The position numbers and the translations under genes were made by a program. Of a DNA stretch of 64,000 bases, positions 19,373 to 28,640 are shown in pieces. Under the pieces are notes generated by a model. That model saw nothing but the letters and a program-made list of their open reading frames with translations. It did no database searches and was not told the origin of the DNA. The number at the start of each line of letters is the position of its first letter. Position 1 is the first letter of the stretch. The stretch covers positions 124,001 to 188,000 of the forward strand of contig JADJPF010000006.1 of NCBI GenBank assembly GCA_016713405.1. The letters run 5' to 3'. This DNA comes from Blastocatellia bacterium. GTDB lineage: Bacteria > Acidobacteriota > Blastocatellia > Chloracidobacteriales > JADJPF01.

Positions 19373-19867
19373 TTATTCACGGAAAAGATTATCAATATCC
19401 TCATCCGTAATTTCAGCAAAGGGCGAATCTAGTTCTACACCCTGCTCTTTTTGTTGCTCAACTTTACGTACAATAGACTCAAATACATCTGTTAATTCAT
19501 TAGAAGCTCTTTTTACACGTAAACGCACTAGTCCTAAACTAGAGCGTTCATCAAAGATTACCACTAAAATAACACGTTGGGCAACAATAGAGATATGTAT
19601 ATTGTCTTTCTCACCTTCGTGTGAAAGTACAGGAAATTCTTTTTCTCCAATCAACCGAGCTAACCCATCTGTAGCAGCAACATTACCCGCTGTTAAAGAA
19701 GCTAGAGAAGTAGTATCAATATTACCTATTTCTCCATGTGAAGCTATTTGTTGACCATTCTTATCTACGAGGAAAACCATCTTAGCGTTGGCATCATCAC
19801 AAAGTTTTGCAATGACGGATTTAATTTGTTGATACTCTGCCTCATACATTACCACAGAATTAGACAT
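19373..19867 (-). CDS. mglB: MglB-type roadblock/LC7 protein
   Basis: A 164-residue roadblock/LC7 protein. The core (about residues 12-125) has the alternating helix/sheet pattern, with MVFLVDKNGQQIASHGE, TTSLASLTAGNVAATDGLAR and VILVVIFDERSSLGLVRLRV. The last 30 residues are acidic, ending DEDIDNLFRE. MglB homodimers are GTPase-activating proteins for MglA. It sits 66 bases upstream of mglA in one transcription unit, the usual order. There is no signal peptide. Confidence 0.9.
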   Translation of the reverse strand: MSNSVVMYEAEYQQIKSVIAKLCDDANAKMVFLVDKNGQQIASHGEIGNIDTTSLASLTAGNVAATDGLARLIGEKEFPVLSHEGEKDNIHISIVAQRVILVVIFDERSSLGLVRLRVKRASNELTDVFESIVRKVEQQKEQGVELDSPFAEITDEDIDNLFRE

Positions 19868-20229
19868 TCTAATTTAACCTCAAGATTGAAATGGCAAACA
19901 ACTTGGCTCAACTTATGAAAAAAAATTATTTGCTAAATTTTTGGTTAGCTTTGGGCTAACTGATTATTTTTGAAAAATTTTATGTTGAAAAACTTTTTCT
20001 TAGGTGACGTGAATATATATCACACGCTAAAGCAACCTTTCAAGCCTTTTCTATAAATGCAATCTTGTAATTTCCTGTAAAAGTGTCACCGAAAAGCGGC
20101 TAGTTTCTCAAAACCTACCTGTATATAATAACCGTTATATTGGTTATTTGGATAGAGGAAAAAGTCTTATAATTTTAATAATAATCATAACTTGTTAAAA
20201 TACTTACAAGTCCCATTTAGGAGGCAATA
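19868..20229. promoter_or_regulatory. divergent intergenic region with inverted repeats
   Basis: Between mglB (reverse) and the 11-residue-repeat gene (forward) there is no gene. ATAACC (20128-20133) and GGTTAT (20142-20147) form a six-base inverted repeat with an eight-base spacer, 82 bases before the forward start: a possible operator. GTGA-N7-TCAC (20009-20023) is a second imperfect dyad. Function inferred. Confidence 0.3.
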
Positions 20230-21489
20230 ATGGGTTATACAGATAAGTTTGAGGAATGGCGACGTAAAGCACAGGAAAAAGCTAAGGAACTAGAAGAAAA
20301 ATATAAAATTAAAGATCGCCTTGATGACAGTCTTAAAAATGCTACTGATGCTATGCGTAACAGCGTTGAGACAGTAGAAAACGTTGCTCGCGCTAGTTAT
20401 GATGCTGTTTCTAACACAGCACAAGCTGCACAGAAAGAAATTGAACGCTTAGATCAAGAACATAAAATTACAGAAAACCTAAAAGATAACCTTAAACAAG
20501 CTCGTGAAAGTGCGGAAAATACTTTGCGAGACGGGGCCGAAGTTGCTAGTGAAGTTGTTAAATCCAGTACTGGTACGGCAGAAGAAGTAATTAAAACTGG
20601 TACAGAAAAAGCTAGTTCTGTGGCTAGCGATCTAGGTCAAAAAGCTAGTTCTATTGCCGATGAATTAAAAGAAAAAGCTGGTGATAGAGCCAAAGAGTAT
20701 GGGGAAAAAATTCGTGAAGTTGCTAGTGATTTAGGAGAAAAAGCTAGCTCTGTAGCTGGTGAATATGGAGAAAAAGCTAAAGAAACGGCTAAGGAGTATG
20801 GGGAAAAAGCTTGGGAAAAGGCCAAAGATTACCAAGAAAAAGCCAAAGATTATTACCAACACACTAAAGATGCTTATAGCTTTGCTCAGTCTGCTAACCG
20901 TGCAGCAGCCTCTATTATGGACACAGTAAATTCAGCAATTAAATGGGCAAAAGAAAACCCTGGCAAAGCTGCATTAACAGGCTTTTCCTTGGTCTTAGGG
21001 GCTGGTGTAGGTAGTCAGTTCGCTAAATTTAATGTGATCATACTTGGTCAAAAAGGCCATTGGTTTTTCCGCTCTGCTTTGCTAGCTTATGGCACACGTA
21101 AACTATCAGAAAAATACCTTGATTATCTTAGCTCACAAGAAAACTTAATTAAATCTGGTCATTTATCTGAAGCAGAACGTCAACGTGTTGAATTTCAACG
21201 AGATGTAACTAAATATGTAGGTGCGCCGCTTTTAGGAACTTTTAATATTGCAGCCGGTGTAGCAATTTGGGCAGAAATCCTTTCTCCAGATCGCATTGTT
21301 GGTTTCCCTATTGATATTCTCTTAGGTGGCAACCCTGTTTTAGAAACAGTTTGGCTTTTTTCTAATGGTTTGATCTGCATACATAACGGCTATGAATTTA
21401 TTATGATGGCTGTTGCAGATGAAAAGGTAGTCCAACAAGTAGTTCGTGATATTAAAGGCTTATTGCCAGGTGAAACCTCTACTACTTAA
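20230..21489 (+). CDS. LEA/apolipoprotein-like 11-residue-repeat protein with C-terminal membrane region
   Basis: A 419-residue protein. A strong AGGAGG site precedes ATG 20230. Residues about 1-220 are highly charged and made of 11-residue helical repeats (for example EYGEKAKETAK, DLGEKASSVAG, DYQEKAKDYYQ), the pattern of group 3 LEA proteins, perilipins and apolipoproteins, which form amphipathic helices on membranes or protect cells in drying. Residues about 240-265 (KAALTGFSLVLGAGVGSQF) and segments near 330-350 and 365-400 are hydrophobic, probably membrane-inserted or hairpin helices. There is no signal peptide. A lipid-droplet, vesicle or envelope-coating role, or desiccation protection, is inference. 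A terminator follows. Confidence 0.7.
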   Translation: MGYTDKFEEWRRKAQEKAKELEEKYKIKDRLDDSLKNATDAMRNSVETVENVARASYDAVSNTAQAAQKEIERLDQEHKITENLKDNLKQARESAENTLRDGAEVASEVVKSSTGTAEEVIKTGTEKASSVASDLGQKASSIADELKEKAGDRAKEYGEKIREVASDLGEKASSVAGEYGEKAKETAKEYGEKAWEKAKDYQEKAKDYYQHTKDAYSFAQSANRAAASIMDTVNSAIKWAKENPGKAALTGFSLVLGAGVGSQFAKFNVIILGQKGHWFFRSALLAYGTRKLSEKYLDYLSSQENLIKSGHLSEAERQRVEFQRDVTKYVGAPLLGTFNIAAGVAIWAEILSPDRIVGFPIDILLGGNPVLETVWLFSNGLICIHNGYEFIMMAVADEKVVQQVVRDIKGLLPGETSTT

Positions 21490-21521
21490 CAAACATGCAA
21501 AATTATTAACGAGTAATCTTA

Positions 21522-21557
21522 TAGAGTAATCTACTAGTCTGATTACTCTATATTTTT
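21522..21557 (+). terminator. terminator of the 11-residue-repeat gene
   Basis: TAGAGTAATC (21522-21531) pairs with GATTACTCTA (21541-21550) around a nine-base loop, followed by a T run to 21557. Confidence 0.75.
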
Positions 21558-21769
21558 GCTATAATTCCAAGAATGTTAATAGATTTTAATTTTTTAAGCT
21601 CTAAACACGCTATCTTAATTAATTGTATCTAGCTATCTTATCCTAATTGTTGCCAAGATGTTTTTGCTCAAGAGCCTATAATTTTGCTAAAATTGAGCCG
21701 CCAAAGTCAACTCCTTGACAAAATTTCGTTTGATCTCTATTAAAAAATTTTATAAAAAAGGAAAAATCC

Positions 21770-22798
21770 ATGAAAGTTTATCTTAAATATACTTTTTGCC
21801 TACTATTAGTCTTTGTTTTAGGTTCGTTAACTCTTGTAAGTAATGAAACTTATGCACAAGCTAAATCACGTAAAGCTTCAAGTGCTGGCTCTTCTTGTCT
21901 ACTATCTTCTTCTAAAGTTTTAGTTTCTCGTAATGGCAAAGATAATGCTGGGGAAGTAGGTGTTTTTAACAACACTTTAGATTCAAATCTAGGTAAAGTT
22001 ATGGTAGGAAATAACGAAGGCATTGCTCTTGATAGCCGTGGCAATCTTTATCAATGTGGTGATGGAAGTAATGGCCCTGGTGTCCGTATCTTTGCTCGTT
22101 TCAGTCAACGTGCAGATAAAACTGGTGTTGAGTTTGATGCAAAACGTGACCGAGAAATCAAAGGCGATAATACAACCTTAAAAAACCCTAAAGGACTTGA
22201 TATTGATGATGAACACGGACTACTTTTTGTTGCTGAAAATGGTAATGGTACAGTATTAGTATTTAGTGCTGAAGCATCTGGTGATGTTGCTCCTCTAGCA
22301 ACAATTACTACTTCCGCTAAACCCTGGGATGTTGAATATGATGAAGCATCAGACACTCTTTATGTCGCACTAGTTAATGGTGAAGTAGCTGTCTACAATA
22401 GCTTCTATTCTTCAGGCTTTGATACTAATTTAGATCGCACAATTAAACCTGATGGCAGCGTTAATTTACATGGTATTGTTTACGTTCCTGGTAAGGATTT
22501 ATTGCTACTTTCTGATGTTGGAGATGCAAAAAGCAATAGTGATGGCAAGCTCTTTGTTATCAGACGTGCTTCTAAAGCTAATGGAATTGTTAAAGCTGCT
22601 AGAACAATTGAAGGAGATGCAACTAAATTAGGTAATCCTGTAGATATTATTTATGATGGCCGTGACCTTTATGTTGCTGAAAAAGCTAATGATGTGTTGT
22701 TAGTTTATAGAAATATTGCTATTGGTGGTAGTGGTAATATTCCAGCTAATGTAACAATCTCTGATACAAAACCAGAAGCTTTAGTTATCTTAAGGTAA
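21770..22798 (+). CDS. exported six-bladed beta-propeller (NHL/SMP-30-like) protein
   Basis: A 342-residue protein. Residues 1-30 form a signal peptide ending ETYAQA. The rest is a beta-propeller of repeated blades: GIALDSRGNLYQCGDG, GLDIDDEHGLLFVAENGNGT, PWDVEYDEASDTLYVALVNG, and PVDIIYDGRDLYVAEKANDV. Each blade has the D-x-G-x-L-Y-V-A pattern of NHL or lactonase-like folds. No metal-site residues of a true lactonase are evident. An extracellular binding or scaffold role is likely. An AAGGAA site precedes the ATG. The 270 bases upstream hold no gene. Confidence 0.7.
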   Translation: MKVYLKYTFCLLLVFVLGSLTLVSNETYAQAKSRKASSAGSSCLLSSSKVLVSRNGKDNAGEVGVFNNTLDSNLGKVMVGNNEGIALDSRGNLYQCGDGSNGPGVRIFARFSQRADKTGVEFDAKRDREIKGDNTTLKNPKGLDIDDEHGLLFVAENGNGTVLVFSAEASGDVAPLATITTSAKPWDVEYDEASDTLYVALVNGEVAVYNSFYSSGFDTNLDRTIKPDGSVNLHGIVYVPGKDLLLLSDVGDAKSNSDGKLFVIRRASKANGIVKAARTIEGDATKLGNPVDIIYDGRDLYVAEKANDVLLVYRNIAIGGSGNIPANVTISDTKPEALVILR

Positions 22799-22814
22799 AT
22801 TAATTAGTAATTAT

Positions 22815-22839
22815 TAGTAGTAGCATCAAGCTACTACTA
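22815..22839. terminator. bidirectional hairpin between convergent genes
   Basis: TAGTAGTAGC (22815-22824) pairs with GCTACTACTA (22830-22839), lying between the convergent propeller and AlbA_2 genes. The T tract is weak in both directions. Confidence 0.45.
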
Positions 22840-22843
22840 CTAA

Positions 22844-24130
22844 TTAACAACCAAATAATTCAATTCTAAATTCTTCTTGAATAATATTTATTTTTGGTTC
22901 GCGTCCGCTGCTACGATAAGCTAGCAACCGAATTGCGGGAAGCCCTCCAGAAAAGGTCTTCATTCCATAAGCTGATGACTTAAAAACAGACTTTAGACGA
23001 AAATTACTTATATTTGCTGTTCCATAAATTTCTAATCCTTTGCGTATCAACCCGTTAGTAATACAAGGATTGGTAATTTCTATGCGGTTATTATAGATAT
23101 TTACTTTAATAAATTGTTCCCGTATACAATAATCACGATGAATTAAAGCATTTGTTAAAGCTTCTAAAACAACATTTTTGTTATAGTTAGCACGTCCTTC
23201 TATTGGATCACTATTCTTATGTTTACGTAAATTAATACTATCCCATAAATCTACATAACGGCTAATAAAACTTTGGCTTCTTTCATAAAGTGAAGCTAAA
23301 TTTCCGCTAAATATAACTTTTTCTATTACTGGATCACTTGAACTATCACCAGAGAATCTTTGCAACTGTACACCACTACGAGGGAAAACTTGTGTTAATT
23401 GATTGCTATAGCCAAAAAGTAACATTCCGGCCACTGTAGGTATTATTTTGTCAGCGTGTTCTATGGCTAATTGCATATCGCGCATTACTTGAGCCGTTGG
23501 ATAATTACCGCTTTTATTAAAAAGCTCTCCTTGTAGTTCACGAACATAAGACCAAAGAAAAGCTTCATCTATATGGTCAATTTGAGCATTAAAAAGCGGG
23601 ATAGACTCATAAGATGTAGGCTTAAAGCGAGCAAAAAGCTGTGTTACTTCTTCGGCACGTGCTTCACGGATAGTAGCACCTTCTCTTAAATAATAGCGAT
23701 GGTCAAAAGCATAATGTGGAGCGCGTTTATCATTTAATTCTAGGACTATTATTCGTCGGCCATTATCAAAAGCAATTTTATCAATATAGGGCCAGACCTG
23801 TGGGGTAATTTGAGTACGACAAATAGTTCTAAGTTCTTCTTCAACCTCTTCTGGATCGTCTAAACCTTCAACATAACGATTATCATTAACACCAAAAATT
23901 ATTGCTCCACCACCAGAATTAGCTAAAGCTATAATTTCTAAAACTATTTTTTCATTATTAGTAAGTCTAACTTTTAGTTCTAAATAACTATCCTCACCTC
24001 CACGAATTAAATTAAGTAAATCTAACTGCTCAAGCCGTGGATAGTCTTCAGTAAAAAGTTTTTCATAAAAAGCCCTTTCGGAAGTAACTTCCCGACGAGA
24101 GCGAGGAGACTTAAACTTTTTCCTTGTCAT
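22844..24130 (-). CDS. AlbA_2 (Schlafen-like) / HATPase_c_4 protein, RecG-related transcriptional regulator type
   Basis: A 428-residue protein from ATG 24130 (an in-frame TTG at 24157 is possible). Residues about 40-155 are the AlbA_2 domain: YLELKVRLTNNEKIVLEIIA, ANSGGGAIIFGVNDN and an acidic EEVEEELRTICR, the nucleotide/nucleic-acid-binding core shared with Schlafen proteins. A C-terminal HATPase_c_4-type segment has EALTNALIHRDYCIREQFIK and VNIYNNRIEITNP. This architecture is often labelled ATP-dependent DNA helicase RecG-related or transcriptional regulator, but it is not a helicase. It lies 36 bases after the duplicated-domain gene on the same strand, so they are probably co-expressed. 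Its task is unknown. Confidence 0.75.
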   Translation of the reverse strand: MTRKKFKSPRSRREVTSERAFYEKLFTEDYPRLEQLDLLNLIRGGEDSYLELKVRLTNNEKIVLEIIALANSGGGAIIFGVNDNRYVEGLDDPEEVEEELRTICRTQITPQVWPYIDKIAFDNGRRIIVLELNDKRAPHYAFDHRYYLREGATIREARAEEVTQLFARFKPTSYESIPLFNAQIDHIDEAFLWSYVRELQGELFNKSGNYPTAQVMRDMQLAIEHADKIIPTVAGMLLFGYSNQLTQVFPRSGVQLQRFSGDSSSDPVIEKVIFSGNLASLYERSQSFISRYVDLWDSINLRKHKNSDPIEGRANYNKNVVLEALTNALIHRDYCIREQFIKVNIYNNRIEITNPCITNGLIRKGLEIYGTANISNFRLKSVFKSSAYGMKTFSGGLPAIRLLAYRSSGREPKINIIQEEFRIELFGC

Positions 24131-24166
24131 AAAATAAATTTTTATGTCAGATAGCAACCAAATTTC

Positions 24167-25759
24167 TTAAAGTGTATAAACTTTGCCAAATCTAGTTACT
24201 AGTTTTCTAGCAACTCTCCTAATATTTTCATCTACATCAGTAAAAGCATCTCTAAAATCATCTAAGTCGTCATCTTGATAATTACTATTTTGTAGCCAAA
24301 GTGTTAGTAGTTCAGCAGCAAATAAACGTAGTAAAGACTTAGAATTGCTAAAAATATTTTTTAAGTTTTCTATAGCACTAGTGCTTAATTCTAATGTATT
24401 ATTAGTAAGACTAAGCATTAAACCTTTATCCAGTGCTTTTTGATAAGCGGATTTATTACAAATCACATAAAGTTTACTATCATCACCTGGCCAAATTACA
24501 CCTAATGTTAATTTTGGGTTTGTATTTTCAATAGCTTCCTTAAGCAACTCTTCAAAATTATTATCTATAAGCTCATCTTCTTGTTTCCAGCTACGAGAAT
24601 ATTTATTTCCTTTAACTTTAATTGTTAGAGTAACTTGCTTTGATTTAGTCCATTTTTCATCAATTTTATCTGGTAGAAAAGCTTTTTCATATGTTTTTAC
24701 TAATTCTTCAACCAAAATCTTATATATGCCCGGGCCCTCGATACAATCTAAATACTGATAAACCCCTGGCAAGCAAAGATCTGGGCGGTTATAATCATCA
24801 TCAATAATTTCTTCTTCAATAATTTCTTTAATTGCTTTGGGTAAAGCTTCAAACCAACCTACAGATTCTAAATGACTTAGATATTCTTTTGCGGTCTGCA
24901 TTCGTAGTTTTAGGATTTTAGAATCCTTAAAACGAGAATATCCATCTTCTGGCATAAACCTAACTCGTTTACTTCCAGTATGTTGCCCTTGTTGATTATC
25001 TTCAATTGCTTGCCCGTATTTTTCAATAAACGAGGTTGCTAGAGTTTTAATTTCTTTATTTCTATCTTTAAGGGCAGATTGAAAAGCTTTGGCACATTCA
25101 AAATCAAACCAACCAAAATCAAACCATAAACGTAAAAGTAGCCCTGCTTGCAAGCGCAAAAGAGATTTTTTATTTTGAAATCGATTAAGTAAATTTGTTA
25201 GTGCTTCACCAGAAAAATTTGTGTCTTGATAGCTAGATAAAAATAAGCCTTGATTTAAACCTTTTAAGTAAGCCTCTTTATTACAAACTAAATAAAGTAT
25301 CTGTTGCTCATTTAGCCAAATAGTCCCTAAAGTTAATTTTGGATTAACTCTTTCTATTACTTCTCTAACTAGATAATCAAAATTTTCATCAATATAGTGA
25401 CCTCTAGCCATCCATTCATGGGCATATTCTTTACCACCAATAGCAATTGATACTTCTATTAGAGTCCCATCTGGTAGGTCTACCCATTTTTCTGCTACTG
25501 ATGCTGGCTTAAATAATCCAAAAGAACTTTTTGATAATTCTAAAATTATCTCTCTATGTACTCCTTCGTAATTAGCAGATTCTAAATCTACAATTAAACC
25601 AAGCAAATAAAGATCTGGGCGGGATTTTTGATCTTTTTCTATATTTTTTAGTGTCATTTCCTTTGTTTCTGGAGGAAATCCTATAAACCAACCAAGAGAT
25701 TCCAAATAATTAGTGTATTCTACTGCTATTTTTTTTGCTTGAGTTGATTTTCTTACCAT
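24167..25759 (-). CDS. duplicated-domain protein of unknown function
   Basis: A 530-residue protein made of two diverged copies of one module of about 250 residues (about 1-250 and 275-530). Matching landmarks: YTNYLESLGWF with YLSHLESVGWF; SRPDLYLLG with NRPDLCLPG; ENFDYLVREVIERVNPKLTL with NNFEELLKEAIENTNPKLTL; LYLVCNKEAYLKGLNQGLFL with LYVICNKSAYQKALDKGLML; and KKSLLRLQAGLLLRLW with SKSLLRLFAAELLTLW. It has no signal peptide, membrane segment or catalytic motif I know. It is upstream of and probably co-transcribed with the AlbA_2 gene. The 245 bases before its start carry nothing I can identify. Confidence 0.7.
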   Translation of the reverse strand: MVRKSTQAKKIAVEYTNYLESLGWFIGFPPETKEMTLKNIEKDQKSRPDLYLLGLIVDLESANYEGVHREIILELSKSSFGLFKPASVAEKWVDLPDGTLIEVSIAIGGKEYAHEWMARGHYIDENFDYLVREVIERVNPKLTLGTIWLNEQQILYLVCNKEAYLKGLNQGLFLSSYQDTNFSGEALTNLLNRFQNKKSLLRLQAGLLLRLWFDFGWFDFECAKAFQSALKDRNKEIKTLATSFIEKYGQAIEDNQQGQHTGSKRVRFMPEDGYSRFKDSKILKLRMQTAKEYLSHLESVGWFEALPKAIKEIIEEEIIDDDYNRPDLCLPGVYQYLDCIEGPGIYKILVEELVKTYEKAFLPDKIDEKWTKSKQVTLTIKVKGNKYSRSWKQEDELIDNNFEELLKEAIENTNPKLTLGVIWPGDDSKLYVICNKSAYQKALDKGLMLSLTNNTLELSTSAIENLKNIFSNSKSLLRLFAAELLTLWLQNSNYQDDDLDDFRDAFTDVDENIRRVARKLVTRFGKVYTL

Positions 25760-26004
25760 AAAGTCAAAAAAGCCCCCACTTATAAAATTATGAAATATTG
25801 AGACTATATTTCTTGGAAAAAGATTGTTGAGTAATTTTTAAATAGATGGGAATAATAACCCAAAACCTACCTTTTAAGCGAAAAACTTTTTCCAGTCTTT
25901 ATGGAATAAAATTACTCTTCATATTATTTAACATAATAAACACATTAACACAGAATAATTAGCCAATTTGGTAAGTATAAAAATAATTTAGATACTAAAA
26001 ATTT

Positions 26005-26547
26005 ATGGACGAATCTTCTTTATTACTAACAGAAGAACAATTAAAGCAATTTGAAAATCTAGCTTTGGTTCATACCAAAACCTTACTACGTAGTGCTGTT
26101 CGGATGTGTGGTAGCTCAACAGAAGCAGATGATATTGTGCAAGAAACCTTATTAAGAGCTTGGAAATATTGGCATACATTTGAACTAGGAAGCAACTGCC
26201 GAGCCTGGCTTTTTCGCATTATGATTAATTTAATTCATCGTCGCCGAGAATCTTTAGCAAACAATTCAGAGCATTTTTCTGTTGATGAGCCTGCTATTTC
26301 AAATATTTTGCGTTTTGAACCCAAATTAGATATGGATGAACAAGGAGCTTTAGCCGCTGTTTATCGTCTACCATCAGAATATCGAGATATTATTTTATTA
26401 GTTTTGGTAGAAGAGTTTTCCTATAAAGAAACAGCAACAATGTTAAATGTCCCTATGGGAACAGTTATGTCAAGGCTTCATAGAGCGCGTCAAATGGTTA
26501 AAAAATTACTTTGTCCAGATACAAAAGAAGATATTGCTACAGCATAA
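26005..26547 (+). CDS. ECF-type RNA polymerase sigma factor
   Basis: A 180-residue sigma-70 family factor with only regions 2 and 4. Region 2 (about 20-90) includes TEADDIVQETLLRAWKYW and NCRAWLFRIMINLIHRRRE. Region 4 (about 115-170) includes LPSEYRDIILLVLVEEFSY and a helix-turn-helix, ETATMLNVPMGTVMSRLHRA. It would direct RNA polymerase to a regulon of its own. The next gene, 31 bases downstream, is a zinc-finger anti-sigma factor. No promoter motif of its own type could be confirmed upstream. Confidence 0.9.
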   Translation: MDESSLLLTEEQLKQFENLALVHTKTLLRSAVRMCGSSTEADDIVQETLLRAWKYWHTFELGSNCRAWLFRIMINLIHRRRESLANNSEHFSVDEPAISNILRFEPKLDMDEQGALAAVYRLPSEYRDIILLVLVEEFSYKETATMLNVPMGTVMSRLHRARQMVKKLLCPDTKEDIATA

Positions 26548-26578
26548 AAATTTTAATTTGTTTATAAAGGGAAATAGT

Positions 26579-27454
26579 ATGATTGAGTTAAGCTGCTATA
26601 AAATCAATAATTTGTTATCTGCTTATTTGGAAAATCAACTAGATACAGCTACCACATTAACTGTAGCAAATCATTTGGAAAACTGTCCTAGTTGTGAAAA
26701 AGAATTAAATCAGTTAACAAAAATTTCTTCTCTTCTAAAAACTGCTATTCAACAGGCAAATGAAAGCGACCTGACCTTGGCAACAAGAGCAAATGCTATT
26801 AATGATCGTGTCAAAGAGCAAATAGCTTTAACAATTGCTCAAACAAAACAACCTACAAATAATGTAATTTCAATCCAAAAACCTATAAAAACATCTTGGA
26901 TAAAGAAAGTTATTTTATCGCTGGCTGCTAGTATTCTAATTGCAATGCTAAGCGTTTTTTCCCTCACCTATTATGCAACGGCAACAGGGCCTTTATTAAT
27001 TGGTGCTGCACGTAACCATCAATTTTGTAGTGCTATTGAGCTTTCAAATATTGGACTACATAAAGGCCATTCTAAAACAGAACTTTCTAAGCAATTTAAT
27101 ACTAAATTCCCAGAATTAGACACTTTAGGGATAAAATTTGCAGATTTACATCCTTGTGAAGTTTATCAGACTTCTTTTTTACATTTAATGTATCTTAAAG
27201 GAGATAATCAAGTCTCTGTTTATTATGGTTTAGCAAATGCTCTAGATAAATTTAAGGAAACCCAAACTCAAATCAACCCAGAACAACTTTATTTGGAAAC
27301 TTCTGGTTCATTGCAAGTTGGAGCAGTTAGTACAAAAGAAAATACCCTTTGGTTAATTGCAGGTGAATTATCACAAGAAGAAATAAAGGCTATTAGCTCT
27401 AACTTACTTAAAACAAGAGCTTTTGAGGAAAAACAAGCAGAATTATTTCACTAA
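26579..27454 (+). CDS. membrane anti-sigma factor (zinc-finger ZAS type)
   Basis: A 291-residue protein. ATG 26579 is chosen because an AAAGGG site precedes it and the ZAS motif follows at once. Residues about 1-50 hold the anti-sigma zinc-binding motif NHLENCPSCEKEL (HxxxCxxC). Residues about 100-125 form a single transmembrane helix. The C-terminal part is extracytoplasmic, with Cys-containing segments (HQFCSAIE, LHPCEVYQ) and no recognised sensor fold. It should hold the ECF factor of the preceding gene at the membrane until a signal is received, as in known ECF/ZAS pairs. It is convergent with the kinase gene with a four-base gap. Confidence 0.85.
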   Translation: MIELSCYKINNLLSAYLENQLDTATTLTVANHLENCPSCEKELNQLTKISSLLKTAIQQANESDLTLATRANAINDRVKEQIALTIAQTKQPTNNVISIQKPIKTSWIKKVILSLAASILIAMLSVFSLTYYATATGPLLIGAARNHQFCSAIELSNIGLHKGHSKTELSKQFNTKFPELDTLGIKFADLHPCEVYQTSFLHLMYLKGDNQVSVYYGLANALDKFKETQTQINPEQLYLETSGSLQVGAVSTKENTLWLIAGELSQEEIKAISSNLLKTRAFEEKQAELFH

Positions 27455-27458
27455 AACC

Positions 27459-28631
27459 TTATTTATTAAAAAGAAAATACCCTATTAAAAATAATGCCAT
27501 TATTAGCGGAACAAGACCAACTACTAATAATATTGGGTTTTCTTTTAATAAATTAAAAGTAGATGTATTAACAATTTTATTTTTTTCTTTATCAGCATTA
27601 TTTTTATTAACTTCTAAAGCATTATTAAGTTTATTTTCTTGATTAATACTACTTTTTGATTCAGCAATTGAATCTCTAACGGTTGGAAGATTTGTTTCAT
27701 CTTCAAGTGGAATATTTTTTAATTGTGTTGCTACAGTTTGTTTAATAATTTGTTGGGTGCTAATTTTGCTTATAGACTTCTTAAAAGCATTAGCAAACTC
27801 TACTGCACTGCTAATTCGTTTATCTCGATTTTTTTCTAGAGCTAAGGCTAAGACTTGATCTATCTCTATTGGTAAATTTGGGTTAATGCTAGTAATTGGC
27901 TTTGGTTCGTTAAATAAATGTCCTGAAATAATATTTTGTACTGAACCAGCAAAAGGTATTTTACCGCTAATCATTTCATAAAGAATAATTCCTAAAGCAT
28001 AAATATCTGTGCGATGGTCTGCCGCTTCGCCGTCATAAACTTCTGGAGCCATATATTGAGGTGTTCCCATAAACTCACCTGTTTTAGTTAATTTCTGGGA
28101 AGCGTCTGTATTGGTGACAAGTTTAGCAAGCCCAAAATCTACTACTTTTATTACTATTTCTTCTCCAATTTCTTTAAGCATAATATTTTCAGGCTTTAAG
28201 TCTCGATGGATAATTCCTCGTTGGTGGGCTGCTTCTATTACTTCGCAAATTGGCATAAACCAAGCTAAGGTTTGTTTTAAGGATAAAGCCCCATGTTTAC
28301 TTAGATATTTTCTTAAGCTTTGACCACTAATATATTCCATTACAATAAAAGCTCCACCATTTGAGGTAGAACCAAAATCATGAATGGTGACAGCATTAGC
28401 ATGGTCAAGTTTAGCAGCAGTTTTAGCTTCACGAATAAAGCGGGCTACAGCAGTTTCATCAGAAACCGTATCAGCATTCATAACCTTAACAGCAATTGCT
28501 CGGCCTAATTGGACGTGTTTTCCAGCGTAAACAGACCCCATGCCACCAGTTCCAATTAGTTTTTCTAAAAGATATTTTTCAGCAATAGTTTTACCTATCC
28601 AAGGATATTCTTTAGTTTTTACTCTATCCAT
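27459..28631 (-). CDS. PknB-type Ser/Thr protein kinase with C-terminal membrane anchor
   Basis: A 390-residue protein. The kinase domain (about 17-285) is complete: Gly loop GTGGMGSVYAG, catalytic Lys in AIAVKVMN, HRDLKPENIML, VDFGLAK, and activation-segment GTPQYMAPEVY. A polar linker of about 75 residues follows, then a C-terminal hydrophobic helix (about 365-388) ending in FNK, so the kinase is anchored with almost no extracytoplasmic sensor. It lies nine bases after the zinc-knuckle membrane-protein gene and is probably co-transcribed with it. Substrates unknown. Confidence 0.9.
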   Translation of the reverse strand: MDRVKTKEYPWIGKTIAEKYLLEKLIGTGGMGSVYAGKHVQLGRAIAVKVMNADTVSDETAVARFIREAKTAAKLDHANAVTIHDFGSTSNGGAFIVMEYISGQSLRKYLSKHGALSLKQTLAWFMPICEVIEAAHQRGIIHRDLKPENIMLKEIGEEIVIKVVDFGLAKLVTNTDASQKLTKTGEFMGTPQYMAPEVYDGEAADHRTDIYALGIILYEMISGKIPFAGSVQNIISGHLFNEPKPITSINPNLPIEIDQVLALALEKNRDKRISSAVEFANAFKKSISKISTQQIIKQTVATQLKNIPLEDETNLPTVRDSIAESKSSINQENKLNNALEVNKNNADKEKNKIVNTSTFNLLKENPILLVVGLVPLIMALFLIGYFLFNK

Positions 28632-28640
28632 AAAATTTAA

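Noticed and set aside
20008..20026. CRP-like site GTGA-N7-TCAC upstream of the 11-residue-repeat gene
   Set aside because: The spacer is seven bases rather than six, and AT-rich dyads of this type arise easily by chance.
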